Made by a program: the position numbers and the translations under genes. The notes below the pieces were generated by a model. The model was not told the origin of the DNA. It made no database searches and was given only the letters and a program-made list of their open reading frames with translations. From Linyphia triangularis (taxonomy: Eukaryota > Arthropoda > Arachnida > Araneae > Linyphiidae), in contig OZ021723.1 of the NCBI GenBank assembly GCA_963978545.1, forward strand, positions 5,896,273 to 5,960,272: a DNA stretch of 64,000 bases, written 5' to 3'. Each line of letters starts with the position of its first letter. Position 1 is the first letter of the stretch. This document shows positions 1-11,440 of the stretch, piece after piece.

Positions 1-692
1 ATATGAACTCATGATGACTGGATCTTCTCTCATGCCTACTAAAATGCAATTGAGGTAAACTGCATATAAGCATGTTCTTTTCGTAGTACGATTTTATAAA
101 CAAATGAACCCAATAGAAATAAATTTAATGCGATCTCATAACGAGAGTTAATTCTGTACTAAACGTTTGGTATCCATTTTATAAACAGCAAACTTATTTG
201 TCCTTTGCATTTTTTTTTTTTTTTTTAATTAAGTGGATTTTTAATATATTCCTCTAGTAAGTGGTATTTTGGACTTTCTGACAAACTTATGAACACGAGC
301 TGCAATAGAACATTGCTAGATACAGATCCGTCTGAAGTTATGAATGCTTTCCGGAAGGTCTTTTAAAGGCAAACTATTCCAATTGATTGGTTTATTTAGT
401 TATCATCACGCGCAAGAGCCACACTTCGGCTATGCCGCGTCAAATCATCGTTAAAAATCAGACGGATTGCCTCCAGTGAGGTCTTTCTAGGAAAACACCC
501 CGAATTCACTTAACGAATGGGGGAAAACCCGAAAATTCCCTTTCCGAAGCCGACATCACCGTCGCATCTACTGTATTTAGAAAGACAGACTGTAGACATC
601 CTGAACTCTTGCATACTAAACGCACAATCTACTTCCTGACAATGAATGGGGCTTAGTTCTCGAGGGTTGTTTACAAAAAGTATTCTTATTAT
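1..692. other. No recognised feature
   Basis: I see no gene or repeat that I can name here. A poly-T run lies near 210-226. The short ORF on the minus strand at 510-749 has no recognisable domain and looks like chance. Confidence 0.5.
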
Positions 693-782
693 TGTATCGA
701 TGTGATGTATAAAAGCCTTCGCTGACTCACTCATCACCAATTCTTCCATATCCTTTATAATGACAACTCTGAAATTTGCACC

Positions 783-970
783 GGCCGACCAAACGGTATA
801 GTGGTTAGCGTGCTAGCTTCTAGGCCGCGAGGTTGCGGGTTCGAGTCCCGCGTGTTAGGCATGGGTGTTTGTAAATGTATGTTGGCTTGTCTAATGACGA
901 ATGTTTCGGCGCATTATAGCCCTCGTGTTGCTTACGGCGCCAGATAATCTGAATACAACCAACCAACCAA
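783..970 (+). mobile_element. tRNA-derived SINE (family S1), plus strand
   Basis: This is the reference copy for family S1. Its tRNA-like head carries an A-box-like stretch (GGTATAGTGGTTAGCG) and a perfect B box (GGTTCGAGTCC) at 838-848, the two parts of an internal RNA polymerase III promoter. A body of about 110 bp follows and ends in a short (AACC)n tail. The flanks are a 14-bp target-site duplication with one mismatch, at 769-782 and 971-984. The head resembles tRNAs with a GTATAGTGGTTAG D-arm, such as Asp, His or Glu, but I cannot assign the parent tRNA. It is not a functional tRNA gene, because the acceptor stem pairs imperfectly. About 22 copies lie in this window, mobilised in trans by an unknown LINE. 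Confidence 0.93.
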
Positions 971-1008
971 CTGAAATTTCCACCAAATGTAAACAAGAGC
1001 CAGTATAG

Positions 1009-1189
1009 TTGGTTGGTTGTTTTCAGGTTATCTGGCACCATCAGCAACACGAGGGCTATAATGCGCCGAAACATTCGTCATTAGACAAGCCAACATACAT
1101 TTACAAACACCCATGCCTAACACGGGACTCGAGCCCGCAACCTCTCGTTCTAGAAGCTAGCACGCTAATCACTATACCGTTTGGTCGGC
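1009..1189 (-). mobile_element. S1 SINE, minus strand
   Basis: This copy lies in inverted orientation 38 bp from the previous one. A 13-bp target-site duplication (AGAGCCAGTATAG) at 996-1008 and 1190-1202 shows an independent insertion rather than an inverted duplication. The B box reads as its reverse complement near 1126-1136, with one flanking change. Confidence 0.93.
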
Positions 1190-2142
1190 AGAGCCAGTAT
1201 AGAAATATTAAACTATTTCAATCTTAATAAACCCTTTCAAGGGTCGAAAAGGGATTAAACGTTTTAAGCGTAGAACATCCCAATCTTACTTCTAATGTAT
1301 CCACAGCTCTGAAATCGGTACAATTGTAAACAAGGACCAGCATAGAAAAGGTAAGTTATTCCGATCTTGATAAACTTATTTTTAAGCGTCGAATATTCTC
1401 AATGTGGAATATTCCAACCTCTCATAAAGCCATGAATGTATTTCAATTGCTAAAATGCACTTGTTAAAATTTTGTATCAAATGCTCAGGAATTCAATGAG
1501 TGTTTCTGTACAGAGAGTATAAATCATTTTAGCAAAAATATCAAGGAAAAATAACAGAAAAAATATTTCAATCTCGATTAACCAAATTTAAGGGGTCTAA
1601 AAGGGATCGAACGTTCCTAACGGGTAATGTTTCAATGTACCACTTCCAATGTAGTCACAACTGAAATTGGGTACAAATGCAAACAAGAGCAAGCATAGAA
1701 AAAGTAATCTATTCCGATCTTGATAAAAAAAATCCTATTTTTCTGGAATTGAAACGGAGTCAAACGTTCTAAAAGTGGGATATTTCAATATCCCATAAAA
1801 CTGTGAATATCTTTTGATTGCTGTATTCACATGGTAATATTTCATAGGAAAAGCACAGGAATTTAACTAGTACTTCTGTATAAGGCGTATAAAGTTGTTT
1901 TTTTTGATAAATCTATGAAGTATTTTTCAAAAATTCTTTCATTCCCCTCTCCGAATATACATTAAAAAAATTTATAAAAAGCTCGTTTCCTACGCCTTCT
2001 CCTTTTGAAAATATTCAAAATACGGGACGATAGATGGCAGGAAAGTTTTAAAACAGCAAGAGAGGGAAATTTTCGATTTTTTTTTTCAAGAGATGGGAAA
2101 GTTTTTAGATTCAGTGACAGAAAATATTGTTAAGAATATCGG

Positions 2143-2382
2143 TTAAGATTTACTGTACGGTCCCTCTTTGAGACTTCACAAAAAAAAAAAATCGCCAAAA
2201 ATGAAATGACTTCAAAAGGCTGTGTCGCCAAATCCAAAATGGCGTCAAAACACGCCGTGTTGCCAAATACAAACGGTCACTAGTGTTATCGGAAAACCTT
2301 AACGACGGTTTGCCACATTCGACGCCGAATCGACCATGCACTTTCAAAAAGTCGCCAAGGGGGACCGTGCAGTTAATCTTAA
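2143..2382. mobile_element. Small TTAA-flanked MITE
   Basis: The ends are inverted repeats of about 25 bp, reading TTAAGATTTACTGTACGG on the left and a near match on the right after reverse complementing (two or three differences). TTAA lies at both outer ends. The 240-bp element is too short to code. Inside are several CGCCAAA motifs, which are also common in the solo LTRs of this window. TTAA targets are used by the piggyBac and Kolobok superfamilies, and the sequence does not decide between them. Confidence 0.7.
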
Positions 2383-2520
2383 TCAAATACCTTTAATACC
2401 GAATGTTGAGAACTGGAAGATATTCATAAACAGTCTTTTTGATTTCAAATGCATACCGATTTGATTTGTTTCGACGTATTGCATTTTTCTCCAGCTATTT
2501 AGAAAAATGTGTCTGACATT

Positions 2521-2662
2521 ATGAATATATACTTAGTGCTTTAGATTACTACACTTACCCGAACTGAGAACTGATGAATGTATACTTCATCATGAATATA
2601 TACTTCGTGCTTTAGATTACTACACTAACCCGAACTGAGAACTGATGAATGTATACTTCATC
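2521..2662. repeat. 71-bp tandem duplication
   Basis: Two nearly identical 71-bp units start at 2521 and 2592, and a third begins at 2663 but diverges at once. No coding capacity. Confidence 0.85.
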
Positions 2663-2689
2663 ATGAATATGTAGACTTTATGAAACTAA

Positions 2690-3530
2690 GTCTTTATCGA
2701 AGGGGGGAAAATATTCCTAAATGCATTTCTCACGTAAGTTTTTTTGTAGACATTTATTAATGAAATTCATAGCGCTTCCGTGCATTTTATACTACTTTAG
2801 GTGGCATACAATGCAAATGAAATCATTTATACATGTTTTTATACAATAACATAACAAAATAGCTGACCTTTTCTCTTTGGGATGGAATAAATCTTCCAGT
2901 CTGATTATTAGAGAACAAAATAATTGAAAAATGTCTTTCGTTTAGAAAGCTTGAACGACATCTGTATATTCATTCATCTAATTAATAAACGCAGTTCAAA
3001 AATTCATGATCGCTTAATAACGTCAAATTGTAAACAAATTATTATGTGTCATGTGAATTGGATGGAATTCTTCATGGATTAACGTCCGTTGCCATTTTTT
3101 ATTTCAAATTGATGCTTGAAAGTTCCAATCCACCTTATTATTTTAAACTATCTCAGGTGTTAAGGTCAACATCTGAGCTAAAACCTTATTATTCACACCT
3201 AACACCACGCCATCTGTGAACATTGAGAACATGTCTGTACTATTTGAGTTTACGTATCCCCATAATTATATTTTTACATGAAATACGCTCTGCTTCAGTC
3301 AATTTATAAATCACCATAACCTACATTCGTTAGCTGTGAAGATGTTTTGGCAAATACATAAAGACCTGATCAAATTTGTCTTATATCATTGTTGACACGA
3401 AAATTGGCAGGTAGCTGAATTCCTTCCGTGTGTAAATTCATGATTGATTGCAATCTGCATGTTTTTTCATTTTTTTACATGGCTATAGTTGGTTAAAGTA
3501 TTAAAGAGGATTGGACTATGAATTAAGTCA
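2690..3530. other. No recognised feature
   Basis: AT-rich sequence with stops in all frames. I recognise no repeat family here. Confidence 0.5.
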
Positions 3531-3534
3531 CTTG

Positions 3535-4530
3535 TATTCCTTCTTCTCTGCACATTTGCTGGAAAAGCAAATTTACACTACATTGAGAAACACATTTTTC
3601 AGTCTAATCAGGACTTGTTATTGCGTGATCCACAGAGTTCTATAAAGGTACAGTAGAGTTCAGACTCGGTACGAATTCAGCCGCTTTTGTTCCATACTTC
3701 TCTGCACATACTCTGGAAAAGGAAATTTACACTACATTGAGAAACACATTTTTCAGTCTAATCAGGACTTGTTATTGCGTGATCCACAGAGTTCTATAAC
3801 GGTACAGTAGAGTTCAGACTCTGTACGAATTCAGCCGCTTTTGTTCCATACTTCTCTGCACATACTCTGGAAAAGCAAATTTACACTACATTGAGAAACA
3901 CATTTTTCAGTCTAATCAGGACTTGTTATTGCGTGATCCACAGAGTTCTATAAAGGTACAGTAGAGTTCAGACTCGGTACGAATTCAGCCGCTTTTGTTC
4001 CATACTTCTCTGCACATACTCTGGAAAAGGAAATTTACACTACACTGACAAACACATTTTTCAGTCTAATCAGGACTTGTTATTGCGTGATCCACAGAGT
4101 TCTATAAAGGTACAGTAGAGTTCAGACTCGGTACGAATTCAGCCGCTTTTGTTCCATACTTCTCTGCACATACTCTGGAAAAGGAAATTTACACTACACT
4201 GACAAACACATTTTTCAGTCTAATCAGGACTTGTTATTGTGTGATCCACTGAGTTCTATAAAGATATAGTAGAGTTCAGACTCTGTACGAATTCAGCCGC
4301 TTTTTTCCATACTTCTCTTCACATACTCTGGAAAAGGAAATTTACACTATATTGACAAACACATTTTTCAGTCTGACCCAGGATTTATTTTTGTGTTACC
4401 CACAGAGTTCTAAAAAGATATAGTAGAGTTTAGTCTCTATGAATTCTACCGCTTTTGTTCCATACTTCTCTGCATATATGCTGGGAAAGGAAATTTACAC
4501 TACATTGACGCACTCATTTTCAGTCTGATC
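3535..4530. repeat. 154-bp tandem array, about 6.5 units
   Basis: The phrase ACGAATTCAGCCGCTTTTG recurs at 3671, 3825, 3979, 4133 and 4287, an exact 154-bp spacing. Older, more diverged units lie at both edges. The central units differ at only a few positions, so the middle of the array is the youngest part. An S1 SINE lies just past the right edge. Confidence 0.93.
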
Positions 4531-4552
4531 AGGACTTATTGATGTGTGATTC

Positions 4553-4738
4553 TTGGTTGGTTGGTTGTTTTCAGATTATCTGGCGGCGTCAGCAACACGA
4601 GGGCTATAATGCGCCGAAACATTCATCATTAGACAAGCCAACATACATTTACAAACACCCATGCCAAACACGGGACTCGGAATCCGCAACCTCGCGGTCC
4701 AGAGGCTAGCACGCTAACCACTATACCGTTTGGTCGGC
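4553..4738 (-). mobile_element. S1 SINE, minus strand
   Basis: The (AACC)n tail lies at the left and the tRNA-like head at the right. The target-site duplication is TGTGTGATTC at 4543-4552 and 4742-4751. The insertion is in a degenerate unit of the 154-bp array. Confidence 0.9.
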
Positions 4739-4996
4739 TGTTGTGTGATTCATAAAATTCTAAAGATATAGCAGAGTTTAAACTCTGTATTCTGTATTGT
4801 GTGGCATTTCCAATAATAGGAGGGAAAATGAAGTGCCTAACCATAGTTAAGCCAACCAAGAAAGAATGAAACATTAGATGGCTCTTAACGTCATTCTCGT
4901 GATTCAAGTCATTTTGGGAAACTGGTGAAAATGGTGATGAACTCTTGGCTACTGATCTCTAACTAAAACTTCAAGATAACTCAAAAGAACTTATCT

Positions 4997-7738
4997 TTAA
5001 GGCGTACGTATAGGTTTCAACATTTTTTTTTTAATTTTCAATTTAAAAATAAGACTTTTGCACAATGTGAAGTACATTATCTTTTTAAATGTTTCCAATA
5101 TTTTTTTTTTTTTTAATCTTCAATTTTATTAATTAATTAACATTAATTGTATTAATTAGGCTAATTTTGAACGGTAATTACAAAAAATCTAATTCACCCA
5201 CAGATACAATATTGGTGTTAAATAATGTGGAATACTCTGCTCTATGTTTTGACCCTAAAAACATAATTATACAGTGTGTATATTTTGTGATATCTTGCTT
5301 TAGCTGAATGCATGAGAAAAATCCATGTTTTTTATACGAAATCTTATTTTTAAAATTCTATTAAAAATATATTTATTTACCAATCACTTAGTATTTAGAG
5401 TCAAAACATTCAACAATGTATGCAGATTGTACAGCAAAAATCAAATTTAAAAAAATATTATTTAAACTGGAGTTATTACTGTTTGAATGAAATGCAAAAT
5501 AGAAAAAACTACGTTCTGAGAAAAACAAGTTTAAAGTTTTAAAATGGCATTTTTGATAAAAAAAACTGTTTATATTGTATTATTATATATTTAGAATTTA
5601 ATATGCTCCTCCATCATAGGGCTTTCCTTCTTTGGTGCTGTTTTTATATTGTTTTTGCTTTTTGAGACCTCTCAAACATTTGCGTCGCTTCTTCTGCTGC
5701 GGTGTGGATTGGCGAATGCTCTCCAAAATACGCAATTCGTCCTTTTGTTCGAGTCCTGTGGTCATGAAATGTCCAGGAGCAATGTTTAATCTTTTCATAA
5801 GCTCTAGTTCGGTTTCGGAACCTGCATTGAAGTGCATTACAGCATCATAGGTGGCGAGCTTAACGACATTGGACCCAGCAAATTTGCTTTTTGGACATCG
5901 CTTCCAAATCAGGCTGTGGAAACTCTCGTTTGCATTTTGGGTCATTCCGTGTAAGCACTTCTCGAGCATTGTAGGATCTGTTAGTCGCTGGTACACTGGC
6001 TTAATGACTTTCAGAAGTGTCAATGGCAATCCAACCTGGTGTTTGTACTTACTTAATGTAAGATTTCCCGCAGCTTTGGCACGCTGGTAAGTACACCAAC
6101 TGTCTTTTCCCGTAGGGCATTTGGTGTGAAGAGGATGCGTATCTTTTGCACTCAGATGGTAAAACGTTGCCCATATTGCCTTTGACATTTCTTTAACAGA
6201 TGAGGTGTTGTTACGCAGTGCCATTCCAAAATAGTTCTGCATTTTATCAATTTTCTTGTCTGTCAGCTTTCCTTGCCCTCCGATCCCTCGATGACTTTTT
6301 TTCAACTTTTGCAGAGCAGTCCCCAACCTTTTTTGGTAGTGACCTACACATTCTTTTTTGACAATGATCTTTCCAGGATAAGGGTTGAGTTCGACGACAG
6401 CCGAATAACTTTTACTGTCCCCGTCTCCGTAAAATTGTGTGTAGGTCAACCCTTTTGTGAGCTTGGACCTTTCGAAAATTCTTCCAGCACCGACAGGCTC
6501 CATACACCAGATGATCCCTCATAGTTAATTGGGCACACATGATTTGCTTTCCAGGAATTGTAGCGGGTACTCGACTTGTCTTTAGAATTCCACTTTCGAC
6601 AACCATGACAAACTTTGCTCATTACTTCTACGTCGAGGACTTCGCCGGTGTCGATGGAGACAGCAGTAACTACGCCATTCAACGAAGAGAATCCCCTTTT
6701 CTGCCATGTCCCGTCGATGGAAGCGCCACAGTCTGAAGAACTATTTTTCTTTCGGACACGAAATGCTGCTGTGATCATAGTTTCTTCAGAAAGTCCTTTC
6801 ACAACGGTGAGCAGTGACTTAGTATGACTATTATAAGCTGAGGGACTTGGTGGTGGAGGCAAGTTCATTACATTCAAGAAGTGGCTGGCTTCGTTATATC
6901 CGCAGCCAAGTTGTCTCATTGCGTAAACAAGTCTACGATTCACGTCAAATATGTGCCCTGTTTTCTTGGATGTTGAGCATGGTGCACTAATAAATCCACA
7001 GTTACTGCAAAGCAGATTGAGTTCTGCAGAACATCCAATTCTGTTGTTTGGATTTTCTTCGATTACTAATTCCTTGGCTTTGCATTCTGGACAGTAAAGT
7101 TGGGAAAGAAGAATACTGAAAAAGTCTATAATAAAACTCTTAGAATGAGAATCCTTTGCAGGTACATTAGATATATGGTTATTCAGTTTATTTTGCGATG
7201 CAGATTTCGGTTCAGCAGACTTTTCAGGAACTGGAACATTTTCCGATTCTTTTGCTTTTTTAAATTGATTAAAAACAAAAACTCTTGTTTTAGTGCGTCT
7301 ACTTCGAACTTTAGAGCACATTTTGGATGGTTTTCAGGTAAAATGGGGAGTAAATTGAAGATGAATTGTGAAGATATATGATAGCGTGTAAATAAACGAT
7401 TGTAAACAATTATAGTCAGATATACAGTTACAGTTAAACCCTGTTGCTAGTTGTGAATTAAAACTTAAAAAAAAGCTTTTAAAATAATTATTAATTAGGG
7501 TTTAAAAATTGAAATATCTGCTAAAATAGCGATTAGGCCTAAGAATATGCTAAAACGAAGCTAATTTTTTTGCAAGCGACATTTAGAAGAAGTGTTGAAA
7601 CTTTTTTATTATAGCGATTTTTTTTACAATCTTGATATGTCTTGTTAGCTAAAGGTTTGGCGCGTATTTTAGGACAATTAAAAAAAAATGGCAATTTTCA
7701 CCAATTTTTGCGATTTGAAACCTATACGTATACCTTAA
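4997..7738 (-). mobile_element. TTAA-flanked DNA transposon, Kolobok-like, with broken transposase
   Basis: The inverted termini read TTAAGGCGTACGTATAGG on the left (4997-5020) and match the reverse complement of 7715-7738 at 22 of 24 positions. Both ends carry TTAA, and the transposase reading frames lie between them on the minus strand. The complete element is therefore about 2.74 kb. Proteins of this kind are usually labelled Mutator-like transposase. A 4-bp TTAA target is the hallmark of Kolobok, whereas Mutator elements give 8-11 bp duplications, and I find no such duplication here. The superfamily call is inference. Smaller elements with TTAAGG termini elsewhere in the window are candidate non-autonomous relatives. 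Confidence 0.8.
5598..7321 (-). pseudogene. Mutator-like/Kolobok-like transposase, one frameshift
   Basis: The protein would cut and rejoin the transposon ends in the nucleus. It is split into two overlapping frames. The first (7321-6446, 291 residues) carries a zinc-ribbon-like pair of CxxC motifs (residues 77-80 and 105-108) and the first catalytic-type aspartate in SIDGTW (residue 203). The second (6503-5598, 301 residues) carries YGDGDSKSY near residue 25 and NESFHSLIWKR with a candidate catalytic glutamate at residue 193, just after a CLH motif. The tail is lysine- and arginine-rich. The frames meet near 6503-6506, where a 1-bp deletion explains the break, because the downstream frame resumes the family's conserved sequence at once. 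No other stop interrupts about 570 codons, so inactivation looks recent. The assigned catalytic residues are inferred from motif position. Confidence 0.88.
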
Positions 7739-7798
7739 CCTTAACTTTTAAATAGCTCAAAATCAGTGTCTTCTAATCCAGCACAAGTCACTTATTTC

Positions 7799-7960
7799 CT
7801 ACAACAACTTTTAGATAGTGCATGCTTGAACATTCACTTGAAGCTGAAGAAGGCCCATCATAGAAATCTATATTAACAACTTTAGAAGGTGTTGGTAACC
7901 ATGGGCTACCTATTACGTCACGTAGAGGAGAGGGGATAGTGTTTATCTGCTTGCAGAGCA
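7799..7960 (-). repeat. Dispersed repeat D, copy 1
   Basis: On the minus strand this stretch contains the phrases TTCTTCAGCTTCAAGTGAA and GCTCTGCAAGCAGATAAA. Both recur in the same arrangement at 49670-49880 and 59959-60170. Outside the phrases the copies differ strongly, so the family is old. Class unknown. Confidence 0.55.
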
Positions 7961-7995
7961 AAAATCACTTATATGTTATCCAGAAATTGTAGTTG

Positions 7996-8722
7996 GAGAT
8001 TTGTGTAATCCAGATATCATAACTAACCAATATGAAATTTATTTGTTTGTTAAGGGACATTTTCAGTTTTGCGGGAGCATTAATCACATTTGCTTTTTGT
8101 AAAAAAAAAAAAAAAAAGAAGAAAAAAAACATTATTCGTATTTTTGATTTTTTAGAAATAATTTGCTGATCGACAGCGCGAAATCCACAACTAGCTTAAA
8201 ATTTCCATCTTTATGTCCTATGTGGTTTACTCCTCACGTGACCTAAATTCAAAGAACGTCCACCAGAGTATACCTCCCCTAAAATTTCCCCTTTATTTAT
8301 TTAGGAAATATTTTCCAGGGGCGGAGTGGTCCTATTGCCGCCCCATCGGTATGCGGGACACGCGGGGAAATAAAGGGGCGCACAGAAATCATTTTTCTCC
8401 ATCTTCCTCGAAGAACAAGGGCAAGAAACACACACCGCAAAGCCATTTGTGCGTGGAACACTCAATCGGGATATCATTGACTCACAATCCCTCTTTGTTA
8501 TTCTGGTGAGACTCCTCTTAATCTCGAGATTGAGTTGGAAGCGGCGGAATTTGTCCGCCGTGGTTGATGACTACAAGTTGCCGAGTGAATGGGTTTTGCT
8601 GGAGTTTTTTTTTTTTTTTTTTTTATGAAGAGTACATGTTATTGTAATTTATGAGGTGTTGAGAATGTCGATGCATTTGATGTGCTTGTGTTGCAACTGT
8701 CTTTTATCTTCTGTGAATGTAT
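7996..8722. other. Mostly unique sequence with a GC-richer island
   Basis: An A-rich run lies near 8100 and a T-run near 8608. Between about 8310 and 8480 the sequence is distinctly less AT-rich than its surroundings, but the open frame there (8213-8509) has no recognisable domain. It could be unique host DNA. Confidence 0.35.
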
Positions 8723-9456
8723 TGTTGCGTGGGATGGGTTCGAAAGATTTGAAGCCAAAGCAGATCAAAACTTGCAGAAATTTATTCCGATATATCTCTT
8801 CACAGATTCTCTTACAACTCCAGAACTTATCTTTTTAGTAGACACAATACAGCTCTTTTCACAACAATAGAGCACAAAACAGCAGTTTAAACTTGACAAC
8901 ACAACTTCTAAAATCGCTGCAAAAGACAATTCAATACAGTTCTCTTTAGAACTACTCTGAATGCTCACTGAGACTCAGTATCTCAACTCAGTAATTCCAG
9001 TCAACAACTAACTCAGTACTTATATAGGGGAGGCGGCGAACCTTCTTGAAACTTCTAGAGGTAGATATTTGGAGAACTTTCCAGATCGTAGTTGAAAAGT
9101 CCTATACATGTACATGGGGACCGAAAATGTCGCCAAATGGTCGCCAAGTTTAGCGACATTTGACGATTTCTCGCCAAATTTGGCGACAAAAATTAATCAC
9201 CAAAACCGTCGCCAACTTGGCTTTATCTCACCAATTTGGCGAGATTGCCATTACCATAATGTTAAATGCCCTGCTCCTTGTAAAACTCGCTTCCCAGCGT
9301 TATCTCTGTAAAACTCGTTATCAAGCATCAAGACCCATATTGTAGGGAAGCCAACTAAAGACGAACTATTGCACTGCCTTATGCAAAATGTACATACATT
9401 TTTCTATTTACAAAAATAACACTACGAAATATTTACAAATATAAAAATTCGTAACA
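8723..9456 (-). mobile_element. Solo LTR (family L1), minus strand
   Basis: This 734-bp unit reads, on the minus strand, from TGTTACGAA to a terminal AACA and is flanked by the 4-bp duplication GTAT (8719-8722 and 9457-9460). In LTR orientation it contains an early region with many TCGCCAAA/TTGGCGA motifs, a TATATAAG-like box near 9020, and an AATAAA polyadenylation signal close to the end. No gag or pol lies next to it, so it is what remains after recombination between two LTRs. The 4-bp duplication and TG...CA ends suit a Ty3/Gypsy-like retrotransposon, but the internal region needed to confirm this is absent. Confidence 0.88.
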
Positions 9457-9589
9457 GTATTTCCCTCCTATTTCTGTTAACAACCATTCACTGTGTGTCT
9501 TCAAGTTGAAACTTTAACAAAAACAGTGTTACTCTGCATAGAACATGATGTTTGTTTTTACTTTAAATTTCCCATATGTAGGGAGATAT

Positions 9590-10316
9590 ATAACAGGGGG
9601 TATGTAGGGTAACTAAAGTATTGCGTTCCGTAAAAAAAAAAAATGTGTGTACATTTCCGACTTTTGAAACATTCTGACTTCAAAAAGTGGTCTAGAAAAC
9701 ATGTTTGCCTGTGTGTGTCTGTGGTCAGCATAACTCTTGAACGGGTTGACCTACGATATTCAACTTTTGCATTCGAGTTAGTAGTGGCCAGGGAACCTAT
9801 CAGTAAGGTTTTCGTCAAAATTGCACATGCGTATAAGGTAGCTATCATTGAAAAAAAAAATCATGTTTTTCAACAATTACTTTAAAAAAAAACTAAAAAA
9901 AAAAACTCAAACGATTTTGATCACAATCACTGTAGTAATGCCTCTTAAGATGTTCTAAATTTTCTCACCTCCGTTATTCCTATATCAATGCAATAAAAGC
10001 TTAAAAAGTTGAAAAATGTATATTTTTAACATAGAATTGTCTTCCCTTCTGCATCGCCTATCAATGACCAACGACTGTTTCTCTTCTGTTGCACATACCA
10101 AGAAAAGATAATGCAAGAATTGTCGAAAAGTATATTGCCAATTTCGCCATTTTTTTGGCCTATGTTAGGATTATCGTAAAAAATTACGCCAAACTGGCCA
10201 TTTATACCTAAATGAATGAAAATATGAGAACGATGAATAATACAATTCCATGTCAAATTTATAAGCAGTGACCAATATTTATAGTATAATTGAAAGTTGT
10301 GCGATGCTCCGCATCT
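9590..10316 (-). repeat. Family X repeat, copy 1, minus strand
   Basis: Family X is recognised by shared order. One end carries GTGCGATGTTCCACACCCC (degenerate here near 10300) next to ACTTTCAATTAC. A middle segment carries GGTCAGCATAACTC, then TTCGTCAAAATTGCACATGC. The far end has a second GTAATTGAAAGT-like block in opposite orientation. The two ACTTTCAATTAC blocks are short inverted repeats, which hints at a non-autonomous DNA transposon. No protein is encoded. Five copies lie in the window. Confidence 0.65.
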
Positions 10317-10733
10317 TTTGTTGTTTATATTATTCTTAAAATATTTATTTTGGACATTATTTGTGACATTGGATCCTTTTTAAAATTATCCTAATCTAGG
10401 ATACTGAATTGTCTTTAAAATCTTTATCTGGGACACTGAAATGTTTTTAAAAATTTCATCTAGGCAACTGAATTTTTATTTTTTTTTAAATCTTCATCTT
10501 TGACTCTGAATTGTTTTCAAAATGTTCATCTTGGACATTGAAATGTTTTTAAATTCTTTATTTTAGGAATGGGACAGTTTGAAATTAAATTGTTTTCAAA
10601 ATATTTTTAGGATATCATAACAATTTTACAGAACTACAACATTAATTCACGATAAATATTAACGATAAGCCATAACACATTCATCATTAATAATTCACGA
10701 CAAATTTTACGTCATCATAAATTTATCACTACA
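10317..10733. repeat. Diverged short tandem phrases
   Basis: A phrase like TGGACATTGAATTGTTTTTAAAAT recurs about every 55-60 bp between roughly 10345 and 10600, strongly diverged. The rest is AT-rich filler. Confidence 0.45.
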
Positions 10734-11401
10734 TCTATAATAATAAAACAAGCTGTGTGTCTGTCTGTCTGTGGCTCTGTGGATCTATAGAAACCTATTT
10801 AAAATTAGAGTAGAGCTCTGAAATTTTCAGTATATGTAGTTTTGGCCTTCTAATTTTACGCATCACAAACAGAATGTTAAAATTGTAATTTGTTCTTTTC
10901 TAATTAATTTTTTTAATTAATTGATAAACATGTTACAAAACGATATCTAATATGTCTACAGCTCTGAAATTTTCAACATAAGTAGTTTTGGCTTTTTAAT
11001 CGGACTTTTAAAAAACAGAATTTTAAATTTCTATTTTGTTCTTTTTTAATTAATTTCTATAATAATAAAACAAGCTGTGTGTCTGTCTGTCTGTGGCTCG
11101 GTGGATCTATAGAAACCTATTTAAAATTAGAGTAGAGCTCTGAAATTTTCAGTATATGTAGTTTTGGCATTCTAATTTTACGCATCACAAACAGAATGTT
11201 AAAATTGTAATTTGTTCTTTTCTAATTAATTTTTTTAATTAATTGATAAACATGTTACAAAACGATATCTAATATGTCTACAGCTCTGAAATTTTCAACA
11301 TAAGTAGTTTTGGCTTTTTAATCGGACTTTTAAAAAACAGAATTTTAAATTTCTATTTTGTTCTTTTTTAATTAATTTCTATAATAATAAAACAAGCTGT
11401 G

Positions 11402-11440
<39 letters not shown>

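Larger units (their letters stand above)
693..1760 (+). repeat. Repeat array A, copy 1, interrupted by two SINEs
   Basis: Diverged units of roughly 150 bp recur here. Each contains a phrase close to CTCTGAAATTGGTACAAAT, then a block with GTCGAAAAGGGGTTAAACG, then a CCACTTCCCAT-like block. The array opens with a CTGACTCACTCATCAC segment at about 720, the same opening as the second copy at 25739-26356. Two SINEs (783-970 and 1009-1189) sit inside one unit and split it. Helitron-like elements can have a 5' end of this kind, but I see no matching 3' terminus, so I leave it unclassified. Confidence 0.6.

Noticed and set aside
783..860. A genuine tRNA gene
   Set aside because: The A and B boxes are good, but the acceptor stem pairs imperfectly and the head always continues into the same SINE body.
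5632..6827. Several plus-strand ORFs of 65-83 residues
   Set aside because: They are antisense shadows of the minus-strand transposase frames.
9558..9885. Overlapping ORFs on both strands in family X copy 1
   Set aside because: The matching segments in the other X copies are not open in the same frame, so there is no sign of coding constraint.
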